A DNA stretch of 59,945 nucleotides from Rhizobium sp. Q54 (GTDB taxonomy: Bacteria > Pseudomonadota > Alphaproteobacteria > Rhizobiales > Xanthobacteraceae), in the NCBI GenBank assembly GCA_945907045.1, contig CAMDSH010000023.1:1-59945 (forward strand). The letters run 5' to 3'. Below are positions 49,223-58,410 of this stretch, piece after piece. A program made the position numbers and the translations under genes. Each line of letters begins with the position of its first letter. Position 1 is the first letter of the stretch. The notes beneath the pieces were generated by a model. It saw only the letters and a program-made list of their open reading frames with translations, was not told the origin of the DNA and did no database searches.

Positions 49223-49963
49223 ATGAACCGACGTGAAAGCCTGACGCTGATGGCAGGCGCAACAGCCGCCGCCACGATTTCAAGCCTCGCTATCCGGGGG
49301 CAGGCGCTCGCGCAGGCGCCGGCAATGGCCCCGGCAGCACCCGCCGGCCCGTTCAAGCTGCCGGAGCTGGGCTACGCCTACGAAGCATTGGAACCGAATA
49401 TCGATGCCATGACGATGACGATCCATCATCAGCGGCATCACGGCGCCTTCATCACCAACCTCAACCAGCTTGTGGGCCGCTGGCCGGAGCTGGCGACGAT
49501 GACTCCGGAAGCCATCGTCAGCGATTTGAGCAAAGTGCCGGAAGCCGTGCGCGGACCGGTCCGCAACAATGTCGGCGGTCACTGGAACCACACCTTCTTC
49601 TGGGACCTGATGACTCCGGGTGGCGCCAAGGAGCCGCCGGCGGCTCTCAAGACTGCGATCGCGACCGCATTCAACAGCCCCGAGGCGATGATGGAAAAAC
49701 TCAACGCCGCGGGTCTTGGGCGTTTCGGATCAGGCTGGGCATGGCTCGTCGTCACGAAGGACAAGAAGCTCGATGTGGTCAGCACTCCGTATCAGGACAC
49801 ACCGCACATGGATCTCGGCGCGCGCCCGGTCATCGGCGTCGACGTCTGGGAACACGCGTACTATCTGAAATATCAGAACCGCCGTGGCGATTATCTCAAG
49901 GCCTGGTGGAACACCGTGAACTGGACCAAAGCCGCCGCTCACTTCACCAAAGCGATGGCCTGA
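49223..49963 (+). CDS. Exported superoxide dismutase (Mn/Fe)
   Basis: A 246-residue SodA/B-family enzyme with a twin-arginine signal peptide (NRRESLTLMAGATAAATISSL, Ala-rich h-region, cut near ALA|QAP), so it acts in the periplasm, unlike the usual cytoplasmic enzyme. Metal ligands: His68, His123, Asp207, His211. The Gly-Gly-His (118-120) and Gln191 pattern is Mn-like. The position equal to E. coli Tyr34 is Phe76 (RHHGAF), an unusual change in a gateway residue. SD GGGAGAG. Confidence 0.9.
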   Translation: MNRRESLTLMAGATAAATISSLAIRGQALAQAPAMAPAAPAGPFKLPELGYAYEALEPNIDAMTMTIHHQRHHGAFITNLNQLVGRWPELATMTPEAIVSDLSKVPEAVRGPVRNNVGGHWNHTFFWDLMTPGGAKEPPAALKTAIATAFNSPEAMMEKLNAAGLGRFGSGWAWLVVTKDKKLDVVSTPYQDTPHMDLGARPVIGVDVWEHAYYLKYQNRRGDYLKAWWNTVNWTKAAAHFTKAMA

Positions 49964-49976
49964 ACGGACAACAACA

Positions 49977-50007
49977 AGCTCGCGGCTGCGTTCGGTGGCC
50001 GCGAGCT
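49977..50007. terminator. Bidirectional terminator sod/smpB
   Basis: AGCTCGCGGC/GCCGCGAGCT is a perfect ten-pair hairpin with an 11-base loop between the converging sod and smpB genes. There is no long T-run on either side. Confidence 0.6.
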
Positions 50008-50479
50008 AGTCCTTCTGCCGCATCAGGCGGCCGCGTTCGCGCTCCCATGAGCGCTTCTTGTCGCTCTCACGTTTGTCTTGCAATTTTTTGCCCTTGGCGA
50101 GCGCGATCTCGACCTTGGCGCGTCCCTTCTCGTTGAAATAGACCTTGAGCGGAATGAGCGTCATGCCCTCGCGCTCGACCGCGCCGGCAAGCTTGTTGAT
50201 CTGCCGCTGATGCAGAAGCAATTTACGCGGACGCTTGGGTGCGTGGTTGTTGCGGTTAGCTTGCAGATATTCCGGGATGTTGGCGTTGACCAGCCAGATC
50301 GCGCCGTCACGCGAGTCGGCGTAGGATTCTGCAATAGTCGCCTTGCCGAGCCGCAATGATTTCACTTCCGTGCCGGTGAGCACAATGCCGGCCTCGAAGG
50401 TTTCCCCGATGGCATAGTTGAAGCGCGCCTTGCGGTTTTCCGCGGCGATCTTGAACCGGCGCTCTGGTTTGGCGGCCAT
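50006..50479 (-). CDS. smpB: SsrA-binding protein SmpB
   Basis: A 157-residue tmRNA-binding protein for trans-translation rescue of stalled ribosomes. SmpB motifs: [63 protein letters not shown]. The basic C-terminal tail ([16 protein letters not shown]) is complete. No tmRNA gene was found in this window. Confidence 0.96.
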   Translation of the reverse strand: MAAKPERRFKIAAENRKARFNYAIGETFEAGIVLTGTEVKSLRLGKATIAESYADSRDGAIWLVNANIPEYLQANRNNHAPKRPRKLLLHQRQINKLAGAVEREGMTLIPLKVYFNEKGRAKVEIALAKGKKLQDKRESDKKRSWERERGRLMRQKD

Positions 50480-50506
50480 CGATATTTTCCGGCAGTGGCC
50501 GAAGTT

Positions 50507-50914
50507 CTAGCGCGCCTTGAGCAGGTCGCGGATTTCAGTGAGCAGTTGTTCCTGCTTCGATGGAGCGGCGGCCTTCGCTTCTTCCTTACGCTGCATGCGA
50601 GCCATCGCCCGCACTATCATGAACAGCACCCAGGCGATGATGCTAAAATTCACCACCAGCGTGAGGAAGCTTCCCCACGCCAGCACCGCACCCTGTTTTT
50701 TCGCGTCGGCCAAGCTCCCGGCCGTCACGTTGGACGAGAGCGAGAGAAAATAATTGCTGAAATCGATGCCGCCGGTGATTGCGCCGATCACCGGCATGAT
50801 GAGATCGTTCACCATCGATTGCACGATGGCGCCGAAAGCCGCGCCGATGATCACGCCGACGGCGAGATCGACCACGTTGCCGCGCATGGCGAATTTCTTG
50901 AAGTCTTCGAGCAT
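50507..50914 (-). CDS. mscL: Large-conductance mechanosensitive channel
   Basis: A 135-residue inner-membrane channel that opens under hypo-osmotic stress. Evidence: [31 protein letters not shown] (N-terminal helix and pore TM1) and a second helix ([19 protein letters not shown]), then a coiled-coil tail. It lies between dapA and smpB on the minus strand. Confidence 0.95.
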   Translation of the reverse strand: MLEDFKKFAMRGNVVDLAVGVIIGAAFGAIVQSMVNDLIMPVIGAITGGIDFSNYFLSLSSNVTAGSLADAKKQGAVLAWGSFLTLVVNFSIIAWVLFMIVRAMARMQRKEEAKAAAPSKQEQLLTEIRDLLKAR

Positions 50915-50991
50915 GTCACACCCCCGGAGTTTTGACTGCGATACGCATCACCGGCAAGCGGGCCGGGAAAATATCCGGGCCGGCACGCCGC

Positions 50992-51882
50992 CTAGTTGAT
51001 CAACCCGGCATGCACCATGGCTTCACGCACCACGGCCTTCGACTTGTCGCTGAGCGGCACCATCGGCAGCCGCACGGTGTCGGCGCACTTGCCGAGCACC
51101 GAAAGCGCGTATTTCGCCGGCGCAGGATTAGTCTCGATGAACAAATGCTGGTGCAGCGGCATCAGCTTGTCCTGCAGCTTGAGCGCAGTGGCATAGTCGC
51201 CCTTCAGGCATGCGCTTTGGAATTCCGCGCACAGGCGCGGCGCGACGTTCGACGTCACCGAGATGCAGCCGTGCCCGCCGTGCGCCATGAAACCGAGGCA
51301 CGTCGCGTCCTCGCCCGAGAGTTGATTGAAGTCCGTGCCCATCGCCGCCCGCTGCTGCGAGGTGCGCACCACGTTGGCGGTTGCGTCCTTCACGCCGGCG
51401 ATGTTCTTGAGATCGAAAAGCCGCTTCATGGTCTCGACCGACATATCGACGACGGAACGCGCCGGAATGTTGTAGATGATGATCGGGATGCCGATGGCGT
51501 CGTTGATCGCCTTGAAGTGCTGGTACATCCCCTCTTGCGTCGGCTTGTTGTAATACGGCGTCACGACGAGCACAGCATCGGCGCCCGCCTTCTCGGCGTG
51601 CTCCGAGAGCTCGATCGCCTCGGCGGTCGAGTTCGATCCGGCGCCCGCGATTACCGGCACGCGATCCTTGACCTGATCGATGCACCATTCGACCACCTGC
51701 TTGTGCTCGGCGTGCGAAAGCGTCGGGCTCTCGCCGGTGGTGCCGACGGGAACGAGGCCATTGGTGCCTTCGGCGATCTGCCAATCCACCAGCGCGCGAA
51801 ATGCTTTTTCGTCGAGCGAGCCGTTCTTGAACGGCGTGACCAGAGCGGTGAACGATCCGCGGAATTGCGTCTTGGCGGCCAT
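50992..51882 (-). CDS. dapA: 4-hydroxy-tetrahydrodipicolinate synthase
   Basis: A 296-residue aldolase, first committed step of the diaminopimelate/lysine branch. Schiff-base Lys165 (GVKDAT) and Tyr137 (IYNIPAR) are present. GTTGESPTL is the pyruvate-binding loop. The ATG at 51882 with AAGGA upstream is chosen; the open frame to 51966 is longer than the family. Divergent from the lytic transglycosylase, both serving peptidoglycan metabolism. Confidence 0.95.
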   Translation of the reverse strand: MAAKTQFRGSFTALVTPFKNGSLDEKAFRALVDWQIAEGTNGLVPVGTTGESPTLSHAEHKQVVEWCIDQVKDRVPVIAGAGSNSTAEAIELSEHAEKAGADAVLVVTPYYNKPTQEGMYQHFKAINDAIGIPIIIYNIPARSVVDMSVETMKRLFDLKNIAGVKDATANVVRTSQQRAAMGTDFNQLSGEDATCLGFMAHGGHGCISVTSNVAPRLCAEFQSACLKGDYATALKLQDKLMPLHQHLFIETNPAPAKYALSVLGKCADTVRLPMVPLSDKSKAVVREAMVHAGLIN

Positions 51883-52119
51883 GACACTGTCCTTGCTCGA
51901 GCGCCGCTCGCATGCGGCGGCAACCGGCCATTGATATCGGGTCGCGCGGCCCGATGAAAGACCCAAGGAACTTTCGGCTGGCCCGTGCCCCGTTTCCGCC
52001 GCGCTCAGCGCTTAAGTGCCGCATCCTAAGGGTATCTCTTCGTCAACGTTATCGGTCGATTGTGTGTGCGCGCGGGCGTCGAATCGGGCAACAGACTTGA
52101 GGCAACGGAATCAATCATC

Positions 52120-54375
52120 GTGGATGATCGTAACCCATTCATAAAATTGATGTTTTTGGCGACGACGGCGCTTGCCGTAAGCGCCGCGCCGGGACTTGCC
52201 GCGCCCGTGACCGGCAAGGTTCCGCTGCCGCATCCGCGCCCCGCTATCGCCGCTGCGCCTAAAGCAACCACGGCGGCAAAAGTTTCGCCCGCCAATCCCG
52301 CCCGAACGCAAGCTGCGGTTCCGAACCAGCGTCCCGCCGTGCAAGCCGATGGTGCATCCGCTTTCGCCGCCGTGACGCGGCCCGGTTCGTTGCGCGGCGC
52401 GCTTGGCTCAAAGTTCCGCCCGGCATCGGTGCCGTTCGCGGCGGCCGCCACCGCCACGACATCAGCCACCGACAAGGCTGCGGTGAAACGGATGCTGGAA
52501 CTGGTGCGCAAGAGCAAGGATGCGGAAGCCGACGCGGTCAAGAATACGATTGAGGATCCGCTCGCGCGCAAGCTTGCCGAATATTTGTTTCTGCGCAGTG
52601 AGAGCACCGCGCCGCGCTTCGACCGTTTCGCGGCCTTCATCGCCGCCAATCCCACCTGGCCGCACATTCCACTGCTGCGCCGCCGCGCCGAGAACGCGCT
52701 TTGGGACGACAATCGCGACGACAACACCGTGCGTAATTTCTTCGCCACGCAGCAGCCCACCACCGCGAAAGGCCGCTTCATCCTGGCGCGCGCGATGCTT
52801 GCGCAGGGCAACCGCGCCGGCGCCGAACTGCTCGTGCGCGAGGCCTGGCAGCAAAACGAGCTTTCCAGCGATGTCGAAAATCGCGCTCTCGACATGTTCA
52901 AGGATTTCATCACCACCACCGACCACCGCGTGCGCATGAATGTGCGCCTGTTCGCCGGCGATAACGAAGGCGGCCTGCGCGCGGCGACACGACTCGGCGG
53001 CAACGATCTGGCGATCGCACGCGCGCGCATCGCCATCGCCAAGAAGTCCGGCGACCCCAAAGCACTGCTCGACGCCGTACCCGCCGCCGCGCGGCGTGAT
53101 GCGGGCTACATTTTCGCCCGCGCGCAGTGGATGCGAAAAAAGGACATGATCGCGGAAGCTGCGCAGCTCATGCTCACCGGGCCGAGCGATCCAATGGCTG
53201 CCTACGATGCCGACCAATGGTGGATCGAGCGCCGCCTGCTGCTTCGCAAGGTGCTGGATTCCGGCGATACACAGACCGCCTATCGTCTCGCCCGCGACGC
53301 GGCCCCGCCGACGCGCGGAAATTATCGCGCCGATTTCCATTTCACCGCGGGGTGGATCGCGTTGCGCTTCCTGCACGATCCGGCGAAGGCGCTGTCGCAC
53401 TTCTCGCAGATCGCGGGCAGCTCGAACAATCCGCATGCGCTATCGCGTGCCGGCTATTGGCAAGGCCGCGCAGCCGAGGCAATGAACCGCCGCGCCGAAG
53501 CCAATGCGTTTTATCAAACCGCCGCGCCGCACTCGGCCACGTATTATGGGCAACTCGCGCGTGCCAAGCTCGGCCTGCCCGATGTCGGCGTGGTCCCCGC
53601 CCCGGTCATGACGCCGGAAGAGCGCGCCGCGCTCGGCCAGCTCGAAATCGTGCGCGCGGTCGATATCCTTTACGCTATCGACGAGCGCGATCTGATTGCC
53701 TCGATCATGGCGGAACTTGGCGAGCGCGCCACCGATATCAACGGGATTGCCGCGCTCGGCGAACTGGCGGCGCGCTACGGCGACGGACGCGCGATGGTGC
53801 ATCTCGGCAAAGGCGCGCACGGACGCGGTCTGCCGCTCGATTACTACGCATTCCCCACTGTCGGCCTTCCCGATTACACGCGCATCGGACCCGCGATCGA
53901 ACCGGCGGTTGCCTATTCGATCGCGCGGCAGGAAAGCCACTTCAACCAGAAGGTCGTTTCGCACGCGAACGCGATGGGCCTGATGCAGGTGACGCCCGCC
54001 GCCGGGCAATACATCGCCAAGAAATTCAAGGCGCCTTACGATAGAGGGCGTCTGCTCTCGGATCCCGTCTACAACATGCAGATGGGCGCGGCCGAACTCG
54101 GCGACCTGATCGAGTATTACCGCGGCTCCTACATCATGACCTTCGCCGGCTACAATGCGGGCCGCACCCGCGTTCGCCAGTGGGTCGAAGCGCACGGCGA
54201 TCCGCGCGATCCCAAGGTCGATCCGGTCGATTGGGTCGAACTGATCCCGATCGCCGAGACGCGCAATTATGTGCAGCGGATCATGGAAAACATGCAGGTC
54301 TACCGGGCGCGCTTCGGCGGCAGCAACAAGCTGGTGATCGAAGCGGATATGCGCCGCGGCGCCGAGGCGAACTAG
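52120..54375 (+). CDS. Soluble lytic murein transglycosylase
   Basis: About 751 residues. It cleaves peptidoglycan with 1,6-anhydro product formation. Signal peptide with n-region VDDRNPFIK and core LMFLATTALAVSAAPG. A large helical (superhelical U-shaped) domain occupies about 130-560, followed by an SLT domain at about 590-720 with the catalytic Glu605 in ARQESHFNQKVVSHANAMGL and the motif NAGRTRVRQW. Start uncertain: GTG 52120 is chosen; ATG 52150 or a TTG upstream are alternatives. Confidence 0.9.
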   Translation: MDDRNPFIKLMFLATTALAVSAAPGLAAPVTGKVPLPHPRPAIAAAPKATTAAKVSPANPARTQAAVPNQRPAVQADGASAFAAVTRPGSLRGALGSKFRPASVPFAAAATATTSATDKAAVKRMLELVRKSKDAEADAVKNTIEDPLARKLAEYLFLRSESTAPRFDRFAAFIAANPTWPHIPLLRRRAENALWDDNRDDNTVRNFFATQQPTTAKGRFILARAMLAQGNRAGAELLVREAWQQNELSSDVENRALDMFKDFITTTDHRVRMNVRLFAGDNEGGLRAATRLGGNDLAIARARIAIAKKSGDPKALLDAVPAAARRDAGYIFARAQWMRKKDMIAEAAQLMLTGPSDPMAAYDADQWWIERRLLLRKVLDSGDTQTAYRLARDAAPPTRGNYRADFHFTAGWIALRFLHDPAKALSHFSQIAGSSNNPHALSRAGYWQGRAAEAMNRRAEANAFYQTAAPHSATYYGQLARAKLGLPDVGVVPAPVMTPEERAALGQLEIVRAVDILYAIDERDLIASIMAELGERATDINGIAALGELAARYGDGRAMVHLGKGAHGRGLPLDYYAFPTVGLPDYTRIGPAIEPAVAYSIARQESHFNQKVVSHANAMGLMQVTPAAGQYIAKKFKAPYDRGRLLSDPVYNMQMGAAELGDLIEYYRGSYIMTFAGYNAGRTRVRQWVEAHGDPRDPKVDPVDWVELIPIAETRNYVQRIMENMQVYRARFGGSNKLVIEADMRRGAEAN

Positions 54376-54431
54376 AACGCGGCTGCTCGTAGCGCTAGGT
54401 TTTGTTGGCCGGGGCCGCTAACTTAAAACCC

Positions 54432-55313
54432 GTGTTTATCAGCCGCACAATCACAGCTACGGATGGACTCAAACTGCACGCGCGGGACTATTCTCCGCGT
54501 GTGCCGCACGGTCTCGCTGTGGTTTGTTTGCCTGGGCTGGCGCGCACCAGCGCCGATTTTCATCCGCTCGCTGAAGCATTATCCGGCGGCGGCACGCATC
54601 CGCGCCGCGTGCTCGCGCTGGATTATCGCGGGCGCGGCCTGTCGGAATACGATCCCAATCCCGCCAATTATGCCCTCCATATCGAGCTTTCCGACGTGCT
54701 CAAGGTGCTGGCGACTCTCGATGTCACGCGGGCCGTTTTCATCGGCACTTCGCGCGGCGGCATTCTCACCATGCTGCTTGCCTCCATTGCGCCCGCGATG
54801 ATTGCGGGTGCCGTGCTCAACGATATCGGTCCGGTGATCGAACCTGCGGGCCTGATGCGGATCAAAGGCTATGTCGGAAAACTGCCGCAGCCGGAAAGTT
54901 TCGATGACGGTGCTGCGATTTTACGCCGGTTGTTCGGCGCGCAATTTCCGAATCTTACAGCCGAAGACTGGCTGGCCAACGCTCGCAACACGTTCAAGCT
55001 GGAAAATGGCCGGCTGGTGCCGGCATACGACGTCAAGCTCAGCACAACACTCGATGCATTCGATCCGGAAAAGCCGATACCTGCGTTATGGAAGGAATTC
55101 GACGCGCTCAAAGGCGTACCGGTGATGGTGGTGCGCGGCGCCAATTCCGACATCCTCTCGCCGGCGACGGTCGAAGCTATGCGAGCGCGGCGTGACGCGC
55201 TTGAGATCGTCGAAATTCCCGATCAGGGCCATGCGCCGCTGCTGGCGGAAGCGGATACGATCCGCCGCATCGCGGTTTTCATCGAACACTGCGGCAACGC
55301 GCCGCCACGCTGA
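54432..55313 (+). CDS. Alpha/beta hydrolase
   Basis: A 293-residue hydrolase with the nucleophile Ser107 in IGTSRGGIL, Asp in GANSDILS and His in DQGHAPLL. The oxyanion region reads CLPGLARTSADF. Substrate not known. GTG start; a TTG 30 bases earlier is possible. It follows the transglycosylase by 56 bases and converges on the porin with a terminator between. Confidence 0.87.
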   Translation: MFISRTITATDGLKLHARDYSPRVPHGLAVVCLPGLARTSADFHPLAEALSGGGTHPRRVLALDYRGRGLSEYDPNPANYALHIELSDVLKVLATLDVTRAVFIGTSRGGILTMLLASIAPAMIAGAVLNDIGPVIEPAGLMRIKGYVGKLPQPESFDDGAAILRRLFGAQFPNLTAEDWLANARNTFKLENGRLVPAYDVKLSTTLDAFDPEKPIPALWKEFDALKGVPVMVVRGANSDILSPATVEAMRARRDALEIVEIPDQGHAPLLAEADTIRRIAVFIEHCGNAPPR

Positions 55314-55344
55314 TCCGGAAACACATCACGGATTCCAAAAAGAA

Positions 55345-55374
55345 GAACCCCCGCGGTTTTCACCGCGGGGGTTC
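55345..55374 (-). terminator. Terminator of the porin gene
   Basis: GAACCCCCGCGG/CCGCGGGGGTTC is a perfect 12-pair hairpin with a six-base loop, followed on the minus strand by TTCTTTTTGG. It may also stop the converging hydrolase transcript. Confidence 0.9.
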
Positions 55375-55403
55375 CTAACTAGCTAACCGTGATCAGACAA
55401 TGA

Positions 55404-56846
55404 TCAGGGATAGAAGTTACGCTGCCAACGCATCGCAACGGCCCAGGCATCCTGGTCGGCGATGGCGGTCACAGGGTTGCTGATGGCTGTCGAACTGACA
55501 GCAGTCGAGGTTCCAGCCGAAGCGGTATTCAGCTTCGTGTACCAAACATCGAGACCGATGTTGATGTTTTTAGCCGGAGTCCACTCGGTACGTGCACCAA
55601 CTGACCAAACAGCGAAGTTGTTCTGGCAGCTCGCCATAGCGGCAAGTGCTGACAGTGTGCACAGCTGAGCATTCGCGGTCGCGCTGTACTCAAACTTCGT
55701 GTAGCCCGCGTATGCAGCTGTGCGAAGCGTCGGGGACCAGCGGTGCTCGTAGATACCACCAATGTTCCAAGCCGTCGTCAGCTCAAGGTCGGTACCAACT
55801 GCCCCAAACACAGCGTCGGAGGCGATACCATAACCCAACGTCCCCGCGCCTGCGTTTGTTTTATTAAAGTAGGCAACGTTGGTCGCGTAAGCCGTTGCAC
55901 CCTTGCTCCAGTTGCCCTGCAGCCACAACACGTCGCCGGGCATGCCGGGGATGTTGAGCTTCAAACCGGCACCAATAGCCGTGCCGATCTTGTCGCCGGG
56001 ATGACCCTGAATGCCGAGAGTTGCGGCGCTTGCCGGGGCCCCATAGTAGAGAGCAGAGACTTGGTGCAAGGCACCCATCAACTGGGCAGAACCCCAGACT
56101 TGGTCAACGCGCAGGTTTGCAGTGATATCTGGCATTGACTGAGCAGCTTGGTCAGTAACTGGGGCAGTACCCATAGTGGTTGCAGTAAAGGCGGCAGTAC
56201 CAGCTGCGGTGCCGTCGATAACGCTGTTACGGCGGCTATTGACGTCTTCAACAGCAAGCGAAGCCGACAGACCGTTGCCGAGTTGGGCAGTGTAGCCGAA
56301 CACCGGCTGGCCAGCCGCGCCAAGGTTAGAACCAACGCGCGGGTTGCCGTAGTGGTACGGAGCATAGCTCATGAAGTCATAGAACGACGGAGCGATACCA
56401 ACCGTGAAGCCAGCAAACTGGATGAACGCCCCAGTGGTGTTAACAATTTCGCCAGCTGCAGCAGTAGTGTCCGTGTCCTGGACTTGAATTTCGATATACG
56501 AACGCAGGGTACCGTATTCAGTCTGCGAACGTGCATCGGCGGATATCGAACCACGAGCAAGGAAGCCATACTGCAAGGTTGCGCGGGTTTGAGCACCCTG
56601 GGCGCCGCCGACGATGTCAGCAACGCCGCGTGTGGCCGCACCGCTTTCGAGTTGGACGCGGACATAACCACCAATCTTCAAGCACGTGTCCGTGCCCGGG
56701 ATGTAGTAGTATCCGTCGCCATACAGAGAGCAGATCTTCACGTACTGGACCGGTTTGGCCTTAACGGGAAGATCGGCTGCCTGCGCCCCTGCCATCGCAA
56801 CGAGACCCGCTGCGGTGCCAAGGAGAAGGCTTTTTACCATCTTCAT
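55404..56846 (-). CDS. Porin_2-family outer-membrane porin
   Basis: A 480-residue general porin of the Rhizobiales type. Signal peptide MKMVKSLLLGTAAGLVAMAGAQA|ADLPVK; the mature start DLPVKAKPVQYVKIC is typical, with a disulfide-forming CSLYGDGYYYIPGTDTCLK. The rest is amphipathic strands ending in a terminal aromatic (F-Y-P). SD GGAGG lies 6-7 bases before the ATG. Probably an abundant protein of the outer membrane; codon use is less GC-rich than in the neighbours. Confidence 0.93.
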   Translation of the reverse strand: MKMVKSLLLGTAAGLVAMAGAQAADLPVKAKPVQYVKICSLYGDGYYYIPGTDTCLKIGGYVRVQLESGAATRGVADIVGGAQGAQTRATLQYGFLARGSISADARSQTEYGTLRSYIEIQVQDTDTTAAAGEIVNTTGAFIQFAGFTVGIAPSFYDFMSYAPYHYGNPRVGSNLGAAGQPVFGYTAQLGNGLSASLAVEDVNSRRNSVIDGTAAGTAAFTATTMGTAPVTDQAAQSMPDITANLRVDQVWGSAQLMGALHQVSALYYGAPASAATLGIQGHPGDKIGTAIGAGLKLNIPGMPGDVLWLQGNWSKGATAYATNVAYFNKTNAGAGTLGYGIASDAVFGAVGTDLELTTAWNIGGIYEHRWSPTLRTAAYAGYTKFEYSATANAQLCTLSALAAMASCQNNFAVWSVGARTEWTPAKNINIGLDVWYTKLNTASAGTSTAVSSTAISNPVTAIADQDAWAVAMRWQRNFYP

Positions 56847-57444
56847 CTTGAACCTCCAGATATTGTTATACTGAGAGGGTTCTGTATCCGCCGAGTGCGA
56901 CAGGCACCGCTTTGGAAAGTCCCCTTTGTTCCCCACCAGGCTACTTTACTCACCACGCGATCTTCCCGACTTGGGCCTACCACTGGTGCGATCCGTCAAC
57001 CGGACAGGGCGACTTGGGGATGCCCCCTCCGTCGCGCCTCGAACTTACCGGATGAGATCGGGGGTGCAACGAAGAAGCGCCCTTCCCACAGCCTCTGAAG
57101 GCAGTTTCCCGCCGGGTGTTGCCTAAAAACAACTCAACGCAAAAGGCCCCGGAAAAGCCCTCCAGGGTGAACGGTCCAGTGCTGGCTACGCAGGAGATTT
57201 CGCTGCAAATACAGAACGTACGGGACAATCAACGTCGCTACGTACGACAAAATTAACGAACTAAAAAACGAATCAATCGCCGAATAGGCATCCTGATTAC
57301 CACCGCAGACCCGGAAGTTGAAGCGCATTGGCGCTGCCGCATTGCCAGCCATGACCAAAAGCCGGGCAGATGGAAAAGGTCAGCTAAACAGCCCCGCGCA
57401 CTTGAGGCCTCGCACGCGGGGTCTTGCCCACCGCAATTTAGTGC
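56847..57444. other. Porin upstream region and AT-richer remnant
   Basis: A roughly 600-base stretch with no firmly supported gene. The part next to the porin should hold its promoter and long leader. Around 57190-57300 composition is clearly AT-richer than the surroundings. A minus-strand frame there (57134-57358) encodes a possible small membrane peptide (SLILSYVATLIVPYVLYLQRN) with mixed codon bias and no good start context. It could be debris from the element that left the tRNA-Ser scar to its right. Confidence 0.35.
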
Positions 57445-57470
57445 TGGCGGAGACGGAGGGATTCGAACCC
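57445..57470 (-). repeat. Duplicated 3' end of tRNA-Ser (att-like)
   Basis: 26 bases equal to the last 26 bases of the tRNA-Ser gene (CCA end, acceptor stem and T arm) recur here in the same orientation, 140 bases away from the real gene. The bases that would continue the tRNA differ after this point. This is the classic signature of an attachment-site duplication. Confidence 0.75.
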
Positions 57471-57480
57471 AGATTCTTGG

Positions 57481-57516
57481 CGATCGCGCCTCGGGCAAAG
57501 CCCGATTGCGCGATCG
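57481..57516. repeat. Long imperfect palindrome
   Basis: CGATCGCGC/GCGCGATCG (9 bp) encloses TCGGGC/GCCCGA (6 bp) around the loop AAA, inside the segment between the tRNA fragment and the tRNA. Confidence 0.8.
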
Positions 57517-57550
57517 GGAAAAATCGAGGGTTCGTTATCCCATCCGAACC

Positions 57551-57585
57551 ATCTTGCCAGAATGCCCTTGGCATTCTGGCAAGAT
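57551..57585. repeat. Perfect 16-bp inverted repeat next to tRNA-Ser
   Basis: ATCTTGCCAGAATGCC and its reverse complement are separated by CTT. The right arm ends at the first base of the tRNA CCA end. It could be a terminator for the tRNA (no T-run) or the remnant of an excision/integration site. Confidence 0.85.
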
Positions 57586-57587
57586 GG

Positions 57588-57677
57588 CGGAGACGGAGGG
57601 ATTCGAACCCTCGATACGCCTTGAGAGCGTATAACGGTTTAGCAAACCGCCGCCTTCAGCCACTCGGCCACGTCTCC
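57588..57677 (-). tRNA. tRNA-Ser (anticodon GCU)
   Basis: A 90-base class-II tRNA. Acceptor stem GGAGAC pairs with GTCTCC and the discriminator is G. The anticodon stem CGGTT/AACCG encloses the loop TTGCTAA, giving GCU, which reads AGC/AGU serine codons. A long variable arm (ATACGC/GCGTAT) is present and the T arm is GAGGG-TTCGAAT-CCCTC. CCA is encoded (57585-57587). Confidence 0.95.
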
Positions 57678-57758
57678 GTCAAAGTCGGATATGCCCGAGG
57701 GTCGAAACCTTGGCAAGGAAACCTTAGAGCCGATTCCCCTGCGCGGTGGATCGTTAGC

Positions 57759-58067
57759 TCACGCGGCGGCGCGAACTTCCATCGGCTTTTCGACGGCCGG
57801 CGCTTCCGGGTTCGCCTTCAACCAGTCCCGCGCGGCGCGCTGCGCCAGGCCGATTTCCTTGTCGGACATCTGCGCGGCGATCTCGCGGCGAAGCGTGGTG
57901 GCATCCTTATGGCCGCGCATGGCGGCGATATTGAACCACTTGTGCGCCGAGACCATATCGACGGGAACTTCACGGCCGGTCGAATACATCATGCCGAGTT
58001 CGTAGAACGCATCGGCCCCCGCCGGCGCTTCGCTCAGCACCGCCCCATTCATCTCCACGACAGCCAT
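57759..58067 (-). CDS. Sel1-repeat protein
   Basis: A 102-residue protein with one clear Sel1/TPR-like repeat (AFYELGMMYSTG...VDMVSAHKWFNIAAMRGH, about 20-60) followed by a charged helix. No signal peptide. GGGGGAGG precedes the ATG at 58067; a TTG five codons earlier lies inside that site. Sel1 proteins act as adaptors in signalling, but the partner is unknown. It sits immediately upstream (in transcription order) of tRNA-Ser. Confidence 0.75.
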   Translation of the reverse strand: MAVVEMNGAVLSEAPAGADAFYELGMMYSTGREVPVDMVSAHKWFNIAAMRGHKDATTLRREIAAQMSDKEIGLAQRAARDWLKANPEAPAVEKPMEVRAAA

Positions 58068-58410
58068 TTCGGCCTCCCCCAATTATTTTGCCAAATCCGC
58101 CCCCGGATTCAGCGCCCCTGTACTTGGCCGGATGACAGGCCGAGTGACGCGATCATCTGCAGAAAATTTGAATGGGAGTTTAAGCGTCGCGATGAATCGA
58201 TCATGAAGGCGCTTTGCCGCGCGCGGAGTGGTCCCGCGCAGCACGCGTAAAAAAGCCTTGATTTTCAGGCTTTTTCGCTACTCTTTGAGGGATTGCTAAC
58301 TGTCCCTTTTTAGGTGGAAATAACCACGGGGGATTTTGGTTATTATAACGGGGATAGCCGCGCACCCTCGTCACGACTCACGCAGCGTTCCAAAACACGG
58401 AAAATTCAAA
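58068..58410. other. Intergenic region with hairpin and inverted repeat
   Basis: About 340 bases. A hairpin AAAAAGCCT/AGGCTTTTT at 58250-58275 looks like a weak bidirectional terminator without any gene directly in front of it, which would fit an unannotated small RNA. A second inverted repeat AATAACC/GGTTATT (58319-58344) lies about 70 bases before the DUF2147 gene and could be its operator. No ORF is supported. Confidence 0.4.

Noticed and set aside
49964..50480. tmRNA gene next to smpB
   Set aside because: The gaps around smpB are too short and contain only a terminator hairpin.
50935..50990. Terminator between mscL and dapA
   Set aside because: The GGGCCGGG..CCGGGCC sequence pairs only about four bases in hairpin form, so it was not called.
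57253..57574. Minus-strand frames reading through the tRNA-Ser fragment (e.g. RIPPSPP, NLGSNPSVSAST)
   Set aside because: Peptides of this kind arise from translating tRNA sequence; there is no coding support.
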